DNA from: Methylobacterium ajmalii
Lineage (GTDB): Bacteria > Pseudomonadota > Alphaproteobacteria > Rhizobiales > Beijerinckiaceae
Length of the DNA stretch: 64,000 bases
NCBI RefSeq assembly: GCF_016613415.1
Contig: NZ_JACWCT010000156.1
Span: forward strand, 16,905 to 80,904
Direction of reading: 5' to 3'
Shown: piece by piece, positions 17,473-26,442 of the stretch
How the letters are laid out: each line of letters opens with the position of its first letter
Numbering within the stretch: position 1 is the stretch's first letter
Position numbers and translations under genes: made by a program
Notes under the pieces: model-generated
The model's database searches: none
Seen by the model: only the letters and a program-made list of their open reading frames with translations
Told to the model about the DNA's origin: nothing

Positions 17473-17508
17473 GAAGGGCCCGGCGATCGTCGGATCGCCG
17501 GGCCCTTC
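17473..17508 (-). terminator. Long hairpin after leuS
   Basis: A perfect 16-bp inverted repeat (GAAGGGCCCGGCGATC at 17473-17488, complement at 17493-17508, loop of four) lies 25 bases past the leuS stop. It separates leuS from lptE, so those two may be partly uncoupled. Confidence 0.65.
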
Positions 17509-17532
17509 GGGAGGCTCGGAGCGTCGTCGCGG

Positions 17533-20124
17533 TCAGACGACGATGTTGACGATGCGCAGCGGCACAACGATCACCTTGCGGGGCGGCTTGCCCTCGAGCG
17601 CGCGCTGCACTGGCTCGAGCGCCAGCACGGCGGCCTGCACCGCGGCCTGGTCGGCGTCCCGCGGCACCGTCACGTCGGCGCGCTTGCGCCCGTTGATCTG
17701 GACCGGCAGCGTCACGCTGTCCTCAACCAGGAGGTCGCCGCGGACCCCCGGCCAGCCCGCCTCGGCCACTAGGCCGTCCTGCCCGAGCGCCGTCCAGCAG
17801 GCCTCGGCCAGGTGCGGCATCATCGGGGCGATGAGCTGCACCAGGATCAGGGTCGCCTCGCGCAGGGCGGGGGAGGGGGCGTGGCCGCGCTCGGCCGCGA
17901 CCGCCTCCTGCAGGCTGTTCGCCAGTTCGTAGACATGGGCGACGCAGCGGTTGAAGCGCAGGCGCTCGATGTCCTCGCCGACGGCGGCCAGCGCCTTGTG
18001 GGCGGCCTTCAGCACCGCTTGGCTGTCGGTGCCGGCCGGCTCGGCCCCACCCTCGGCGACCTCGCCCACCATGCGCCAGACACGCTGGACGAAGCGCGAG
18101 GCACCCTGGACGCCGTCCTCGGTCCAGATCACGTCGCGCTCCGGCGGCGAGTCCGAGAGCATGAACCAGCGGGCGGTGTCGGCGCCGTACGAAGCGATGA
18201 TGTCGTCGGGGTCGACGACGTTCTTCTTCGACTTCGACATCTTCTCGATCGCGCCGATCGAGACCGGCGCCTCGGTTTTCACGTGAAACGCCTTGCGGGC
18301 GCCATCCTCGCTGACGATCCGGACATCGACCGGCTGCACCCAGGCGCCGGCCTCGTCGCGGTAGGTTTCGTGGACGACCATGCCTTGCGTGAACAGGCCC
18401 GCGAAGGGCTCGTCGACACCGGCCCAGCCGGTCTGGCGCATCGCCCGCATGAAGAAGCGGGAATAGAGCAGGTGCAGGATCGCGTGCTCGATGCCGCCGA
18501 TATACTGGTCGACCGGCAGCCAGTGATCGGCCACCGCCTTGTCGGTCGGCGCATCCTCCAGCCACGGCGCGGTGAAGCGGGCGAAGTACCAGGACGAGTC
18601 GACGAAGGTGTCCATCGTGTCGGTCTCGCGCCGGGCCGGCTTGCCGCAGGACGGGCACGGCACGTTGCGCCACGCGGCATCGCGCTCGAGCGGGTTGCCC
18701 GGCACGTCGAACGAGACCTCCTCGGGCAGCTGCACCGGCAGGTCGGCGACCGGCACCGGCACCGCACCGCAGGCATCGCAGTGGATCACCGGGATCGGGC
18801 AGCCCCAGTAGCGCTGGCGCGACACGCCCCAGTCGCGCAGGCGGAACTGCACCCGGCGCTTGCCGACGGAGGCGCCGTCGAGGGTCTCGGCCTCCAGGCG
18901 GTCGGCGACGGTCTTGAACGCCGTGTCGGTATCCATCCCGTCGAGAAAGCGCGAGTTGATCATCCGGCCGTCGCCGTCATAGGCGGTGTCGGTGATCGTG
19001 AAACCGGCGGGGTCCTGGTCCGGCGGGCACACGACCGGGGTGTTGCCCAGGCCGTACTTGTTGGCGAAGTCGAGGTCGCGCTGGTCGTGCGCCGGACAGC
19101 CGAACACCGCGCCGGTGCCGTACTCCATCAGCACGAAATTCGCGACGTAGACCGGCAGGGTCCAGGACGGGTCGAGCGGATGGCGGACCTTGAGGCCGGT
19201 GTCGAAGCCGAGCTTCTCCGCCGTGTCGATCGCCGCCTGCGCCGTACCCATGCGCCGGCACTCGGCGATGAAGTCCTGCAGCGCCGGATTGTCCCTCGCC
19301 ACCGCGGCGGCGAGCGGATGGTCGGCGGCGACCGCCAGGAACTTCGCGCCGAACAGCGTGTCGGGGCGGGTGGTGTAGACCGTCACCTCGGAGGCCGCGC
19401 CCTCGGGCGCCGTCTCGAGGGCGAAGCGCAGCTCCAGCCCCTCCGAGCGGCCGATCCAGTTGCGCTGCATCAGCCGGACCTTCTCCGGCCAGCGCTCCAG
19501 CGTGTCGAGCCGGTCGTCCAGGTCCTGGGCGAAATCGGTGATCTTGAAGAACCACTGGGTCAGCTCGCGCTGCTCGACCAGCGCGCCGGAGCGCCAGCCG
19601 CGCCCGTCGATCACCTGCTCGTTGGCCAGCACGGTGTGGTCGACCGGGTCCCAGTTCACCTTGGCGGTGCGGCGCGAGACCAGCCCGGCCTTCAGGAAAT
19701 CCAGGAACATCCGCTGCTGGTGCTTGTAGTATTCGGGATCGCAGGTCGCGATCTCGCGGCTCCAATCCAGCGACAGGCCCATCGACTGGAGCTGCGTCCG
19801 CATCGTGGCGATGTTGGCGTAGGTCCAGTCCCGCGGGTTGACCTTGTTCTGCATCGCGGCGTTCTCGGCCGGCAGGCCGAAGGCGTCCCAGCCCATCGGG
19901 TGCAGGACGTTGAAGCCCTTGGCGCGCTTGTAGCGCGCGACCACGTCGCCCATGGCGTAGTTGCGGACGTGGCCCATGTGGATGCGCCCCGACGGATACG
20001 GGAACATCTCGAGGACGTAGTATTTCGGACGAGGATCGTCGTTGCGGGTGCGGAAGATCTCGCGCTCGGCCCACACCTGCTGCCAGTGGGGCTCGGAATC
20101 CTTCGCGTTGTAACGTTCGGCCAT
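17533..20124 (-). CDS. leuS: Leucyl-tRNA synthetase
   Basis: Class Ia aminoacyl-tRNA synthetase that charges tRNA-Leu. 863 residues, normal length. The HIGH-type motif is SGRIHMGHVRNYAMGD and the KMSKS motif is EKMSKSKKNVVDP. The CP1 editing domain is present (VYTTRPDTLFGAKFLAVAADHPL), as is the leucine-specific insertion. The start MAERYN follows family practice; the frame remains open 24 codons further. A parS-like core lies inside the gene and encodes FHVK (residues in ARKAFHVKTEAP). It is divergent from the YggS-family gene. Confidence 0.97.
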   Translation of the reverse strand: MAERYNAKDSEPHWQQVWAEREIFRTRNDDPRPKYYVLEMFPYPSGRIHMGHVRNYAMGDVVARYKRAKGFNVLHPMGWDAFGLPAENAAMQNKVNPRDWTYANIATMRTQLQSMGLSLDWSREIATCDPEYYKHQQRMFLDFLKAGLVSRRTAKVNWDPVDHTVLANEQVIDGRGWRSGALVEQRELTQWFFKITDFAQDLDDRLDTLERWPEKVRLMQRNWIGRSEGLELRFALETAPEGAASEVTVYTTRPDTLFGAKFLAVAADHPLAAAVARDNPALQDFIAECRRMGTAQAAIDTAEKLGFDTGLKVRHPLDPSWTLPVYVANFVLMEYGTGAVFGCPAHDQRDLDFANKYGLGNTPVVCPPDQDPAGFTITDTAYDGDGRMINSRFLDGMDTDTAFKTVADRLEAETLDGASVGKRRVQFRLRDWGVSRQRYWGCPIPVIHCDACGAVPVPVADLPVQLPEEVSFDVPGNPLERDAAWRNVPCPSCGKPARRETDTMDTFVDSSWYFARFTAPWLEDAPTDKAVADHWLPVDQYIGGIEHAILHLLYSRFFMRAMRQTGWAGVDEPFAGLFTQGMVVHETYRDEAGAWVQPVDVRIVSEDGARKAFHVKTEAPVSIGAIEKMSKSKKNVVDPDDIIASYGADTARWFMLSDSPPERDVIWTEDGVQGASRFVQRVWRMVGEVAEGGAEPAGTDSQAVLKAAHKALAAVGEDIERLRFNRCVAHVYELANSLQEAVAAERGHAPSPALREATLILVQLIAPMMPHLAEACWTALGQDGLVAEAGWPGVRGDLLVEDSVTLPVQINGRKRADVTVPRDADQAAVQAAVLALEPVQRALEGKPPRKVIVVPLRIVNIVV
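18275..18290. other. parS-like ParB binding site inside leuS
   Basis: GTTTTCACGTGAAACG, identical over all 16 bases to the site at 11173, with the intact core TTTCACGTGAAA. It lies inside leuS, about 2.7 kb past the end of parB. Confidence 0.72.
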
Positions 20125-20285
20125 GGGCGGCGTCTTTGCGACCGGTCGGCGCCGGCGCCGTGAGCACCGGCGGCAGGGATGAAGGGAAAACGTCACGGCC
20201 GCAAACGGTTGAGCTTGCTCGGCGCGGCGCCGGCGGACTAGGACACGGTTTGGTCCCGAGGGTCAACAATGGAGAGGCGCCGGTC

Positions 20286-21005
20286 ATGATCGACCCGCAG
20301 ACCGTCACGTCGAACCTGGCCGAGGTGCGCTCGGCGATCGCCCGGGCGGCCGAGGACAGCGAGCGCGATCCCGCCGGTGTCGCCCTGATCGCGGTGTCGA
20401 AGACGGTTCCCCCGGAGGGGATCCGGCCGGCGCTGGAATCCGGGCAGCGTTGCTTCGGCGAGAACTACGTCCAGGAGGCGAAGGCCAAGTGGCCGGCCCT
20501 GCGCGAGTCCTGTCCCGACGTCGAGCTGCACCTGATCGGCCCGCTGCAATCGAACAAGGCCCGCGAGGCGGTCGAGCTGTTCGACGTGATCCATACCCTG
20601 GACCGGACCTCGCTCGCCGCGGCTCTGGGCAAGGAGATCCGGCGCAGCGGCCGGCATCCGCGCCTGCTGGTGCAGGTCAATACCGGCGAGGAGCCGCAGA
20701 AGGGCGGCGTGGCGCCCGGCGCGGTCGAGGCTTTCCTGGCCGAGTGCCGGGACGTGCACGGCCTCACGGTGTCTGGCCTGATGTGCATTCCCCCGGCGGA
20801 GGATCCGCCCTCGGCGCATTTCGGCCTGCTGGCGGCGATCGCCCGCCGCCACGCCCTGCCGCTCCTGTCGATGGGGATGAGCGCCGACTATCCGGCGGCG
20901 ATCCAGATGGGGGCGACCCACGTGCGGGTCGGCAGCGCGATCTTCGGAGCGCGTCAGCCCAAGGACGCCGCTGAGGACGCCGCCGAGGACGAAACGCAGG
21001 GCTGA
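20286..21005 (+). CDS. YggS/PLPBP-family pyridoxal phosphate homeostasis protein
   Basis: Single-domain PLP-binding protein of the alanine-racemase N-terminal fold that maintains vitamin B6 balance without known catalysis. 239 residues. The PLP lysine is in LIAVSKTVPPEGI; other signatures are CFGENYVQEAKAKW, ELHLIGPLQSNKAREAV and LLSMGMSADYPAAIQMGATHVRVGSAIFG-type end motifs. The ATG at 20286 fits the family start. The tail ends in a short acidic repeat (DAAEDAAEDE). It is divergent from leuS and stands alone. Confidence 0.93.
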   Translation: MIDPQTVTSNLAEVRSAIARAAEDSERDPAGVALIAVSKTVPPEGIRPALESGQRCFGENYVQEAKAKWPALRESCPDVELHLIGPLQSNKAREAVELFDVIHTLDRTSLAAALGKEIRRSGRHPRLLVQVNTGEEPQKGGVAPGAVEAFLAECRDVHGLTVSGLMCIPPAEDPPSAHFGLLAAIARRHALPLLSMGMSADYPAAIQMGATHVRVGSAIFGARQPKDAAEDAAEDETQG

Positions 21006-21015
21006 CGCACCGCAG

Positions 21016-21216
21016 TCAATTGGCGTGCAGGCAGCGGATCTCTTCCCGCGCCTGCTCCAGGAAACGGACGCGGTCCTCGTCCGTCAGCAGCACGGGGGAG
21101 TTCGGCAGCCCGTCGCGGTAGCGGGCGGAGCCGTTCCAGAGGGTGCCGCGCGGCCCCTCGACGGCATGGATCTGGCGGGCCCGAACGATCTCGGTCGCGG
21201 TGTAGGCGTCGAGCAT
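21016..21216 (-). CDS. Small hypothetical protein (66 residues)
   Basis: 66 residues with no domain I recognise. It starts MLDAYTATEIVRARQIHAVEG and ends in a charged helix (DEDRVRFLEQAREEIRCLHAN). The start is supported by a GGGAGAG ribosome binding site about six bases upstream on the minus strand. It ends 10 bases from the YggS gene, converging with it. Codon use matches the neighbours, so it is likely real and cytoplasmic; its function is unknown. Confidence 0.6.
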   Translation of the reverse strand: MLDAYTATEIVRARQIHAVEGPRGTLWNGSARYRDGLPNSPVLLTDEDRVRFLEQAREEIRCLHAN

Positions 21217-21304
21217 GCGTCTCTCCCTGCGTCCCGTGCGGTTTTTGTGTGGCAGTCGAACCCTAGCGCATGTCCTCGCGGTGCGCGAGTGTGGCAGCGT
21301 TACC

Positions 21305-21318
21305 AAATCTAAAGATTT
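21305..21318. promoter_or_regulatory. AT-rich palindrome upstream of the 66-residue protein gene
   Basis: AAATCT-AA-AGATTT, a perfect 6-bp inverted repeat, is about 90 bases upstream of the start at 21216. It stands out in this GC-rich sequence and could be an operator. Confidence 0.3.
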
Positions 21319-21341
21319 CGTTGTGCCTTGCAGCATGGTTC

Positions 21342-21360
21342 GACGGGGAGGATCCCCGTC
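21342..21360 (-). terminator. Hairpin after the L,D-transpeptidase gene
   Basis: A 7-bp perfect stem GACGGGG/CCCCGTC with a five-base loop, about 30 bases past the stop codon of the gene at 21392-21925. No T-run. Confidence 0.4.
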
Positions 21361-21391
21361 CAATGCAGCGCAGGATTGGAGAAGATCTTTC

Positions 21392-21925
21392 TCAGATCGT
21401 CAGGCGTGTGCCGGGGCCGAGGCGGCGCAGGAGCCGCACCAGGTCGGGGCGGCGCAGCGCGACGCAGCCCTCGGTCGGCCGGAAGCCCGGCCGGGCGACG
21501 TGCAGGAAGATGGCGCTGCCATGCCCGGGGCGGATCGGGCCGCGGTTGTAATCGAGGTCGATCACGAGGTCGTAGAGCCCGTCGTCGCGCCACATCGCCT
21601 CGGCGCTGATGCCCGGGGCTGGCAGGGCGAGCGGCCGGTTGTAGCGCCGGTCGCGCGGGTCGTCGCACCAGCCGTCGCCGGGGCGGATCGCCCGCAAGGG
21701 GAGGGCGGTCGGCGGCCGGGTCCCGAGCCGGTCGGGCCGGTAGAAGCCGCCGCGCAGCCGGAACGTGCCGCGGGGCGAGGCGCCGTCGCCCTCGCGCTTC
21801 ACCTGACGCTGGCCGCCTTTGCCCAGCGCGCAGGGGATCAGCACCGGGCCGGCGATCAGGGTGCCGCGGCGGCGGTCGAGGGGGTTCGGGCGGACCCGCA
21901 GGTGCGAAAGGGTGGTGCGCTTCAT
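21392..21925 (-). CDS. L,D-transpeptidase family protein (YkuD domain)
   Basis: 177 residues. The C-terminal half holds the YkuD catalytic signature with the nucleophilic cysteine: IFLHVARPGFRPTEGCVALRRPDLVRLL, read as H...TEGCVALR. Family members form 3-3 peptidoglycan cross-links or attach lipoproteins to peptidoglycan. This short version (DUF-type, VLIPCALGKGG near the N-terminus) has no obvious signal peptide, so export is unproven. The start has a strong GAGGAGGA ribosome binding site. It is divergent from the exonuclease gene. Confidence 0.85.
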   Translation of the reverse strand: MKRTTLSHLRVRPNPLDRRRGTLIAGPVLIPCALGKGGQRQVKREGDGASPRGTFRLRGGFYRPDRLGTRPPTALPLRAIRPGDGWCDDPRDRRYNRPLALPAPGISAEAMWRDDGLYDLVIDLDYNRGPIRPGHGSAIFLHVARPGFRPTEGCVALRRPDLVRLLRRLGPGTRLTI

Positions 21926-22036
21926 CGTCCTCCTCTTTAAGGCTCCGTCCGCGCCGGCTCCAGCGCCGCGACGGAGCGCCCGGCGCCGGTCGCGCGCGGG
22001 GCCGATCCACGATCACCGGGTGAACTCCTCGACGCG

Positions 22037-22693
22037 ATGCCGGAGCCGACCCCATCCCCCGTCCCGGACTGGCTCGGCTGGCTGCCGCCGCGCCTCGTCG
22101 CCCTCGACGTCGAGGCCACCGGCCTCTCGGCGGGCGACCGGATGGTGAGCGTCGGCGCCGTCGCGCTCGCCACCGCCTCCCTCGCCGCCGGCCGGCCCGA
22201 GATCGTCTGCCATCACCTGGTCGTCGATCCGGGGCGGCCGAGCCATCCAGCGGCGCTGGCGGTGCACGGCTACGACGACTGGCTGCTGCGCCATCAGGAT
22301 CCGGCGGCGCTGCATCTCCCGGCCCTGGCGCAGGTCCTGGCGGGGGCAGACCTCGTCGTCGCGCACAATGCCGCCTTCGACCTCGGCCTCCTCAACCGCG
22401 AGATGGCGCTGGCAGGGCTGCCGCCGGTCGCGCCCAGGGTCTACTGCACCATGGAGGCCTATCGCCGCCGGGGCGAGAAGGGCCGGGCCGCCCTCGACGC
22501 GGTGTGCCGCCGCATCGGGCTCGCCCGGTCCGGCGCCCGGCACGGCGCGCTGGAGGATGCCTGGCTGGCGCTGCGGGCCTATCTCTGGCTCCAGGCCTGC
22601 CCGGTGGCGGTCGCGCGCCCGGAGCTCGCCGCGCCGAGCAACCTGCGCCCGGTCCCGCCCCGTCCCGAGGGCCCGTTGCCGCCGCGGGGCTGA
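22037..22693 (+). CDS. DnaQ-type 3'-5' exonuclease
   Basis: 218 residues with the three DEDDh exonuclease motifs: ExoI VALDVEATGLSAGDRMV, ExoII ADLVVAHNAAFDLGLLN and ExoIII ARHGALEDAWLALRAY. These bind two metal ions and identify a DnaQ/RNase T superfamily nuclease, like a stand-alone polymerase III epsilon. The real epsilon subunit usually lies elsewhere and is longer, so this is probably an accessory proofreading or RNA-trimming enzyme. The C-terminal tail is proline/arginine-rich. Confidence 0.85.
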   Translation: MPEPTPSPVPDWLGWLPPRLVALDVEATGLSAGDRMVSVGAVALATASLAAGRPEIVCHHLVVDPGRPSHPAALAVHGYDDWLLRHQDPAALHLPALAQVLAGADLVVAHNAAFDLGLLNREMALAGLPPVAPRVYCTMEAYRRRGEKGRAALDAVCRRIGLARSGARHGALEDAWLALRAYLWLQACPVAVARPELAAPSNLRPVPPRPEGPLPPRG

Positions 22694-22862
22694 GCACCGG
22701 GGCCGTGGACAGGCGGGACCCCGGCCCTTGCCGCGGCTTGCCGCTCCGCTACTCTGCCCCGCACGCTGCCAGGCTGCGCTCCGTTCGGGACCGCAGCCCC
22801 CGGCCGGCGGCAGGGCCGGGCCCGGCCGGCGGCCGTCCGTCCTGTTCGAGAGTGCCGGTTCG

Positions 22863-23549
22863 ATGTCGAACGCCCACCGCCTGCTCGTCGTCGACGACGA
22901 TCCGACCCTGCGCGACACCCTGACCGAGCAGCTCGCCCTCTCGGACGCCTTCGACGTGGTGACCGCCGAGACCGCGCAGGGCGCGATGGAGCGGGTCGCC
23001 GCCGAGCGGATCGACCTCGTGGTGATGGATGTCGGCCTGCCCGACCTCGACGGGCGCGAGGCGGTGCGGCAGATGCGCCATGGCGGCTTTCGCGGCCCGG
23101 TGATCATGCTGACCGGCCAGGCCTCGGATGCCGACACCGTGCAGGGGCTGGATGCCGGCGCCAACGACTACGTGACGAAGCCGTTCAAGCTCGCGGTGCT
23201 GCTCGCCCGCATCCGGGCCCAGCTGCGCCAGTATGAGGCGAGCGAGGACGCGGTGTTCCAGATCGGCCCCTACACCTTCCGGCCGGGTGCCAAGCTGCTG
23301 GTCGGCGAGCGCGGCTCGAAGCTGAAGCTCACCGAGAAGGAGACCGCGATCCTGCGCTTCCTCTACCGCGCCGGCCGGCAGGTGGTGGGGCGCGACACGC
23401 TGCTGGCCGAGGTGTGGGGCTACAACGCCCAGGTCACCACCCACACCCTCGAGACCCACATCTACCGCCTGCGCCAGAAGATCGAGCCGAACCCGGCGAC
23501 CGCCTCGATCCTGGTGACGGAGGGCGGCGGCTACAAGCTGCTGCCGTAG
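22863..23549 (+). CDS. cenR: OmpR-family response regulator, CenR-like
   Basis: 228 residues: receiver domain 5-120 (LLVVDDDPTLRDTL, phospho-acceptor in LVVMDVGLPDLDG, lysine in DYVTKPF), then a winged-helix DNA-binding domain (KLTEKETAILRFLYRAG, TTHTLETHIYRLRQKI). The sequence resembles CenR of Caulobacter and Brucella, the envelope regulator partnered with kinase CenK, especially in the linker DAVFQIGPYTFRPGAKLL. No kinase gene is adjacent. Family membership is certain; the CenR name rests on recalled similarity and should be checked by reciprocal search. Confidence 0.75.
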   Translation: MSNAHRLLVVDDDPTLRDTLTEQLALSDAFDVVTAETAQGAMERVAAERIDLVVMDVGLPDLDGREAVRQMRHGGFRGPVIMLTGQASDADTVQGLDAGANDYVTKPFKLAVLLARIRAQLRQYEASEDAVFQIGPYTFRPGAKLLVGERGSKLKLTEKETAILRFLYRAGRQVVGRDTLLAEVWGYNAQVTTHTLETHIYRLRQKIEPNPATASILVTEGGGYKLLP

Positions 23550-23567
23550 GCCGCCGCCCCGGCGGCC
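23549..23567. terminator. Hairpin between convergent cenR-like gene and 23583-24740
   Basis: A perfect 8-bp GC-only stem GGCCGCCG/CGGCGGCC with a three-base loop starts on the last base of the stop codon. No T-run. Confidence 0.4.
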
Positions 23568-23582
23568 GCCGTCGGCGGGCGC

Positions 23583-24740
23583 TCAGGACGCGATGAGCCC
23601 CCGCGCCGCCACCGGCAGCGTCCCGACGATCGCGCCGCCGCGCACCGTCACCAGCGTGTCGACCATGTTGACGACGACGCAGACGTGGTTGGGCACCACC
23701 TCGACGAGCGTCCCGACCGGCGGGCGGTCCGTGCAGGCCGAGAGGTCGAGGAAGCCGTGCTCCTCGGCAAAGGCGTGGATGCGGGCGCCCGGATGGTCGG
23801 GCAGGAGCCCGAATCCGTCGAGCCCGCCGCCGGTGTCGCTGGTGAGCGTCTTCGAGCCGGCATCCAGGATGCCGCGCTCGGGGCCGGCCCGGCTCACCAC
23901 CCGGGCGAGCACGGCGAGCGCGCACTCCTCCAGGCCGGCGACGCCCGCTTCCATCATCATCCGGTCGTTGAAGATCACGGTGCCGGCCCGGTGCTCGGTG
24001 GCGCCGCGGATCTCGCCCAGTTCCGGCAGGTTCGGCGTGCCGCCGGTCGAGACGATGCGGGCCTCGAGCCCGTGGGCGGCGAGGCCCGCCTTCGCCTCGT
24101 CGAGGAAGGCCTGGGCCCCGGCGGCGGCGCCGGCCTGGGGATAGAGCAGCAGGCCCGCGAAGGCGAGGCCGGGCCGGGCCGCGATGTCGCGGGCGAGCGC
24201 CACCGCCTCGCCCGGGGTCTCGACGCCGGCGCGCTTGCGGCCGGTGTCGCACTCCACCACCACGTCGAGGGTGCGGCCGCCGGCACGCGCCGCCTCCTCC
24301 AGCCCCGCCACGGTCACCGGGTTGTCGGCCGCGACCGTGAGCCGGACCGGGCTCTCGCGCAGGAGGCGTCCGAGGCGCCCGACCGCGTGCGGGCCGACGA
24401 GGTTGTAGCTCACCAGGATGTCGTCGATGCCGGCCGCCGCCATCACCTCGGCCTCGCCGAGCTTCTGGCAGGTGATGCCGCGCGCGCCGGCGGCGATCTG
24501 CATCCGGGCGAGGACCGGGCTCTTGTGGGTCTTGATGTGCGGGCGGTTGGCGAGGCCGGCCGCGTCGCAGGCGGCCTGGAGCCGGGCGATGTTGCGCTCG
24601 ACCCGGTCGAGGTCGACGACGACCGCCGGCGTGCCGTAGCGGCGGGCGATCTCCTCCCGCAGGGAGAGGGGGATCATCACGCGGTCCCCGCTGCGCGCCC
24701 CGCCCGCCTCGTCCGTTTCCGGCCTTGCCTCGCCGCCCAT
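23583..24740 (-). CDS. D-threonine aldolase-like PLP enzyme (fold type III)
   Basis: 385 residues. The PLP-lysine region is RPHIKTHKSPVLARMQ; later motifs are VVVECDTGRKRAGV, the DAGSKTLTSD element, the VPNHVCVVVNMVDTL metal-binding His/Cys pair and the C-terminal domain. These place it with metal-dependent low-specificity D-threonine aldolases / D-serine dehydratases of the DSD1 type, which split D-beta-hydroxy amino acids into glycine plus aldehyde or deaminate D-serine. Which reaction applies cannot be decided. The start is backed by AAGGAA eight bases upstream. Divergent from the diguanylate cyclase. Confidence 0.85.
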   Translation of the reverse strand: MGGEARPETDEAGGARSGDRVMIPLSLREEIARRYGTPAVVVDLDRVERNIARLQAACDAAGLANRPHIKTHKSPVLARMQIAAGARGITCQKLGEAEVMAAAGIDDILVSYNLVGPHAVGRLGRLLRESPVRLTVAADNPVTVAGLEEAARAGGRTLDVVVECDTGRKRAGVETPGEAVALARDIAARPGLAFAGLLLYPQAGAAAGAQAFLDEAKAGLAAHGLEARIVSTGGTPNLPELGEIRGATEHRAGTVIFNDRMMMEAGVAGLEECALAVLARVVSRAGPERGILDAGSKTLTSDTGGGLDGFGLLPDHPGARIHAFAEEHGFLDLSACTDRPPVGTLVEVVPNHVCVVVNMVDTLVTVRGGAIVGTLPVAARGLIAS

Positions 24741-24900
24741 GATCGTTCCTTCCCTGCGGATCCCGCGCCCGATCGTATCCGTAAACCGGGCCTGCCGGCC
24801 ACCGCCCGAAACGGCGGCCGGGCAAGGCTCGGGCGCAACCCAATCTTAGACTTCGGGTCATACACCGGTCGTATCGCAGGCACTGCGCAACGGAGCGCCG

Positions 24901-26442
24901 ATGCACCCTCGAGCCCGTCGGCGGGGTCCCGCCGCGTCCCGCATGCTGGCCGGGTCGATCGTCGCCGTCACCCTGGTGATCGGGGCCGCCTCCGGCCTGA
25001 CGGTCATGCAGATGCGTCGCAGCGCCTGGGAGCAGGTCGGCCGGGTGTCGCAGAACCTGCTCGAGGCGGTCGAGCACATGGTCGACCGCAACATCGAGTT
25101 CTACGACCTGTCGATCCGGGCGGTGGTCGACGGCCTGCAGAACCCGGCGATCGACGAGAGTCCGCCGGAGCTGCGCCAGCTCGCGCTGTTCGACCGGGCC
25201 GCCACGGCCAACGGCCTGGGCGCGATCCTGGCGCTGAATCCGCAGGGGCAGGCCTTCGCCGATTCCGCGAGCGCCGTGCCGCGGGCGCAGGCCTACCCCT
25301 CGGCGGATTTCTTCCTGGTCCACAAGCAGCGGGAGGATGTCGGGCTCTATATCGGCAAGCCGTTCCGCATGGCGCCGGATGGCCGCTGGGTGATCCCGCT
25401 CAGCCGGCGCCTGGCCTATGCGGACGGGGCCTTCGCCGGCGTGGTGATGGGCACGATCGACATCGGCTACTTCAACGGCCTGTTCGCGCGCCTCAGCATC
25501 GGCGACCAGAGCCGCATCGCGTTCTTCCGCGAGAGCGGCGAGCTCCTGGTGCGCAGCCCGGTCGTCGAGAGCATGATCGGCCAGAACCTGTCGTTCCTCG
25601 CGCATTTCCGGCGCTTCTTCGAGGGCAATGCGGGCCAGTTCGTCGCGACCGGCCACCCGGACGGGGTCGAGGCCCTGTTCACCTATTGCCGGGTGGGCCG
25701 CCATCCGCTGGTGGCCACGGCGGTGGTGCCGACCGAGGTGATCACGGCCCTGTGGCGGCCAAAGGCCGTCGCGATCGGCGTGCTGGTGGCGATCCTGTGC
25801 GGCGGCATGATCGCGCTGACCCTGCGGCTCCAGCGCGAGCTGGAACGGCGCAGCCGGGCCGAGACGCTCGCTCTCGACGCCAACCGCGACCTCGCCCGCC
25901 TCGCCCATACCGACGGGCTGACCGGCCTTCCGAACCGGCGCCACTTCGACGAGGCCTTCGCGCGGGCGCAGGAGCAGGACATGGGACGGGGGCAGGCGCC
26001 GCGCCGGGCGACGTTCAGCCTCGTCCTCCTCGATGCCGACCGGTTCAAGGTCTACAACGACACCTACGGCCATCTCGCCGGCGACGAGGTGCTGCGCGCC
26101 GTCGCCAGGGTGCTGCAGCGCCAGATCCGCGGGCCGGCGGAGATCGCCTGCCGGATCGGCGGCGAGGAGTTCGCCGTGCTGCTGCCGGGCGTCTCGCGCG
26201 CCGAGGCGGTCGCCCGTGCCGAGCGCATCCGCCTGGCGGTGGCCCGGCTGCTGATCCCGCATGCCGGCAACGAGGGCGGCGGCGTCACGGTGAGCCTCGG
26301 CGTCGCCGAGGCCGGCCCGGGCGAGAGCGGCGGCCGGTGCTTCGCGGCCGCCGATGCGGCGCTCTACGAGGCCAAGCGCCGGGGCCGCAACCGCGTGATG
26401 GCGGCGCCCGCCGACGACGCGACGAGCGCGCAGGTCGCGTGA
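24901..26442 (+). CDS. Membrane-bound diguanylate cyclase (PDC sensor + GGDEF)
   Basis: 513 residues. Transmembrane segment about 17-37, an extracytoplasmic PDC/Cache-like sensor of about 250 residues, a second membrane segment about 289-308, then a GGDEF domain (HTDGLTGLPNRRHFDE, LLDADRFKVYNDTYGH, active-site GGEEF at 420-424). The complete signature predicts cyclic di-GMP synthesis from two GTP. The usual RxxD inhibitory site five residues before GGEEF is absent (GPAE instead), so product inhibition may be lacking. Divergent from the D-threonine aldolase-like gene. A PilZ chemoreceptor encoded at 37.6 kb could be a local effector. Confidence 0.93.
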   Translation: MHPRARRRGPAASRMLAGSIVAVTLVIGAASGLTVMQMRRSAWEQVGRVSQNLLEAVEHMVDRNIEFYDLSIRAVVDGLQNPAIDESPPELRQLALFDRAATANGLGAILALNPQGQAFADSASAVPRAQAYPSADFFLVHKQREDVGLYIGKPFRMAPDGRWVIPLSRRLAYADGAFAGVVMGTIDIGYFNGLFARLSIGDQSRIAFFRESGELLVRSPVVESMIGQNLSFLAHFRRFFEGNAGQFVATGHPDGVEALFTYCRVGRHPLVATAVVPTEVITALWRPKAVAIGVLVAILCGGMIALTLRLQRELERRSRAETLALDANRDLARLAHTDGLTGLPNRRHFDEAFARAQEQDMGRGQAPRRATFSLVLLDADRFKVYNDTYGHLAGDEVLRAVARVLQRQIRGPAEIACRIGGEEFAVLLPGVSRAEAVARAERIRLAVARLLIPHAGNEGGGVTVSLGVAEAGPGESGGRCFAAADAALYEAKRRGRNRVMAAPADDATSAQVA

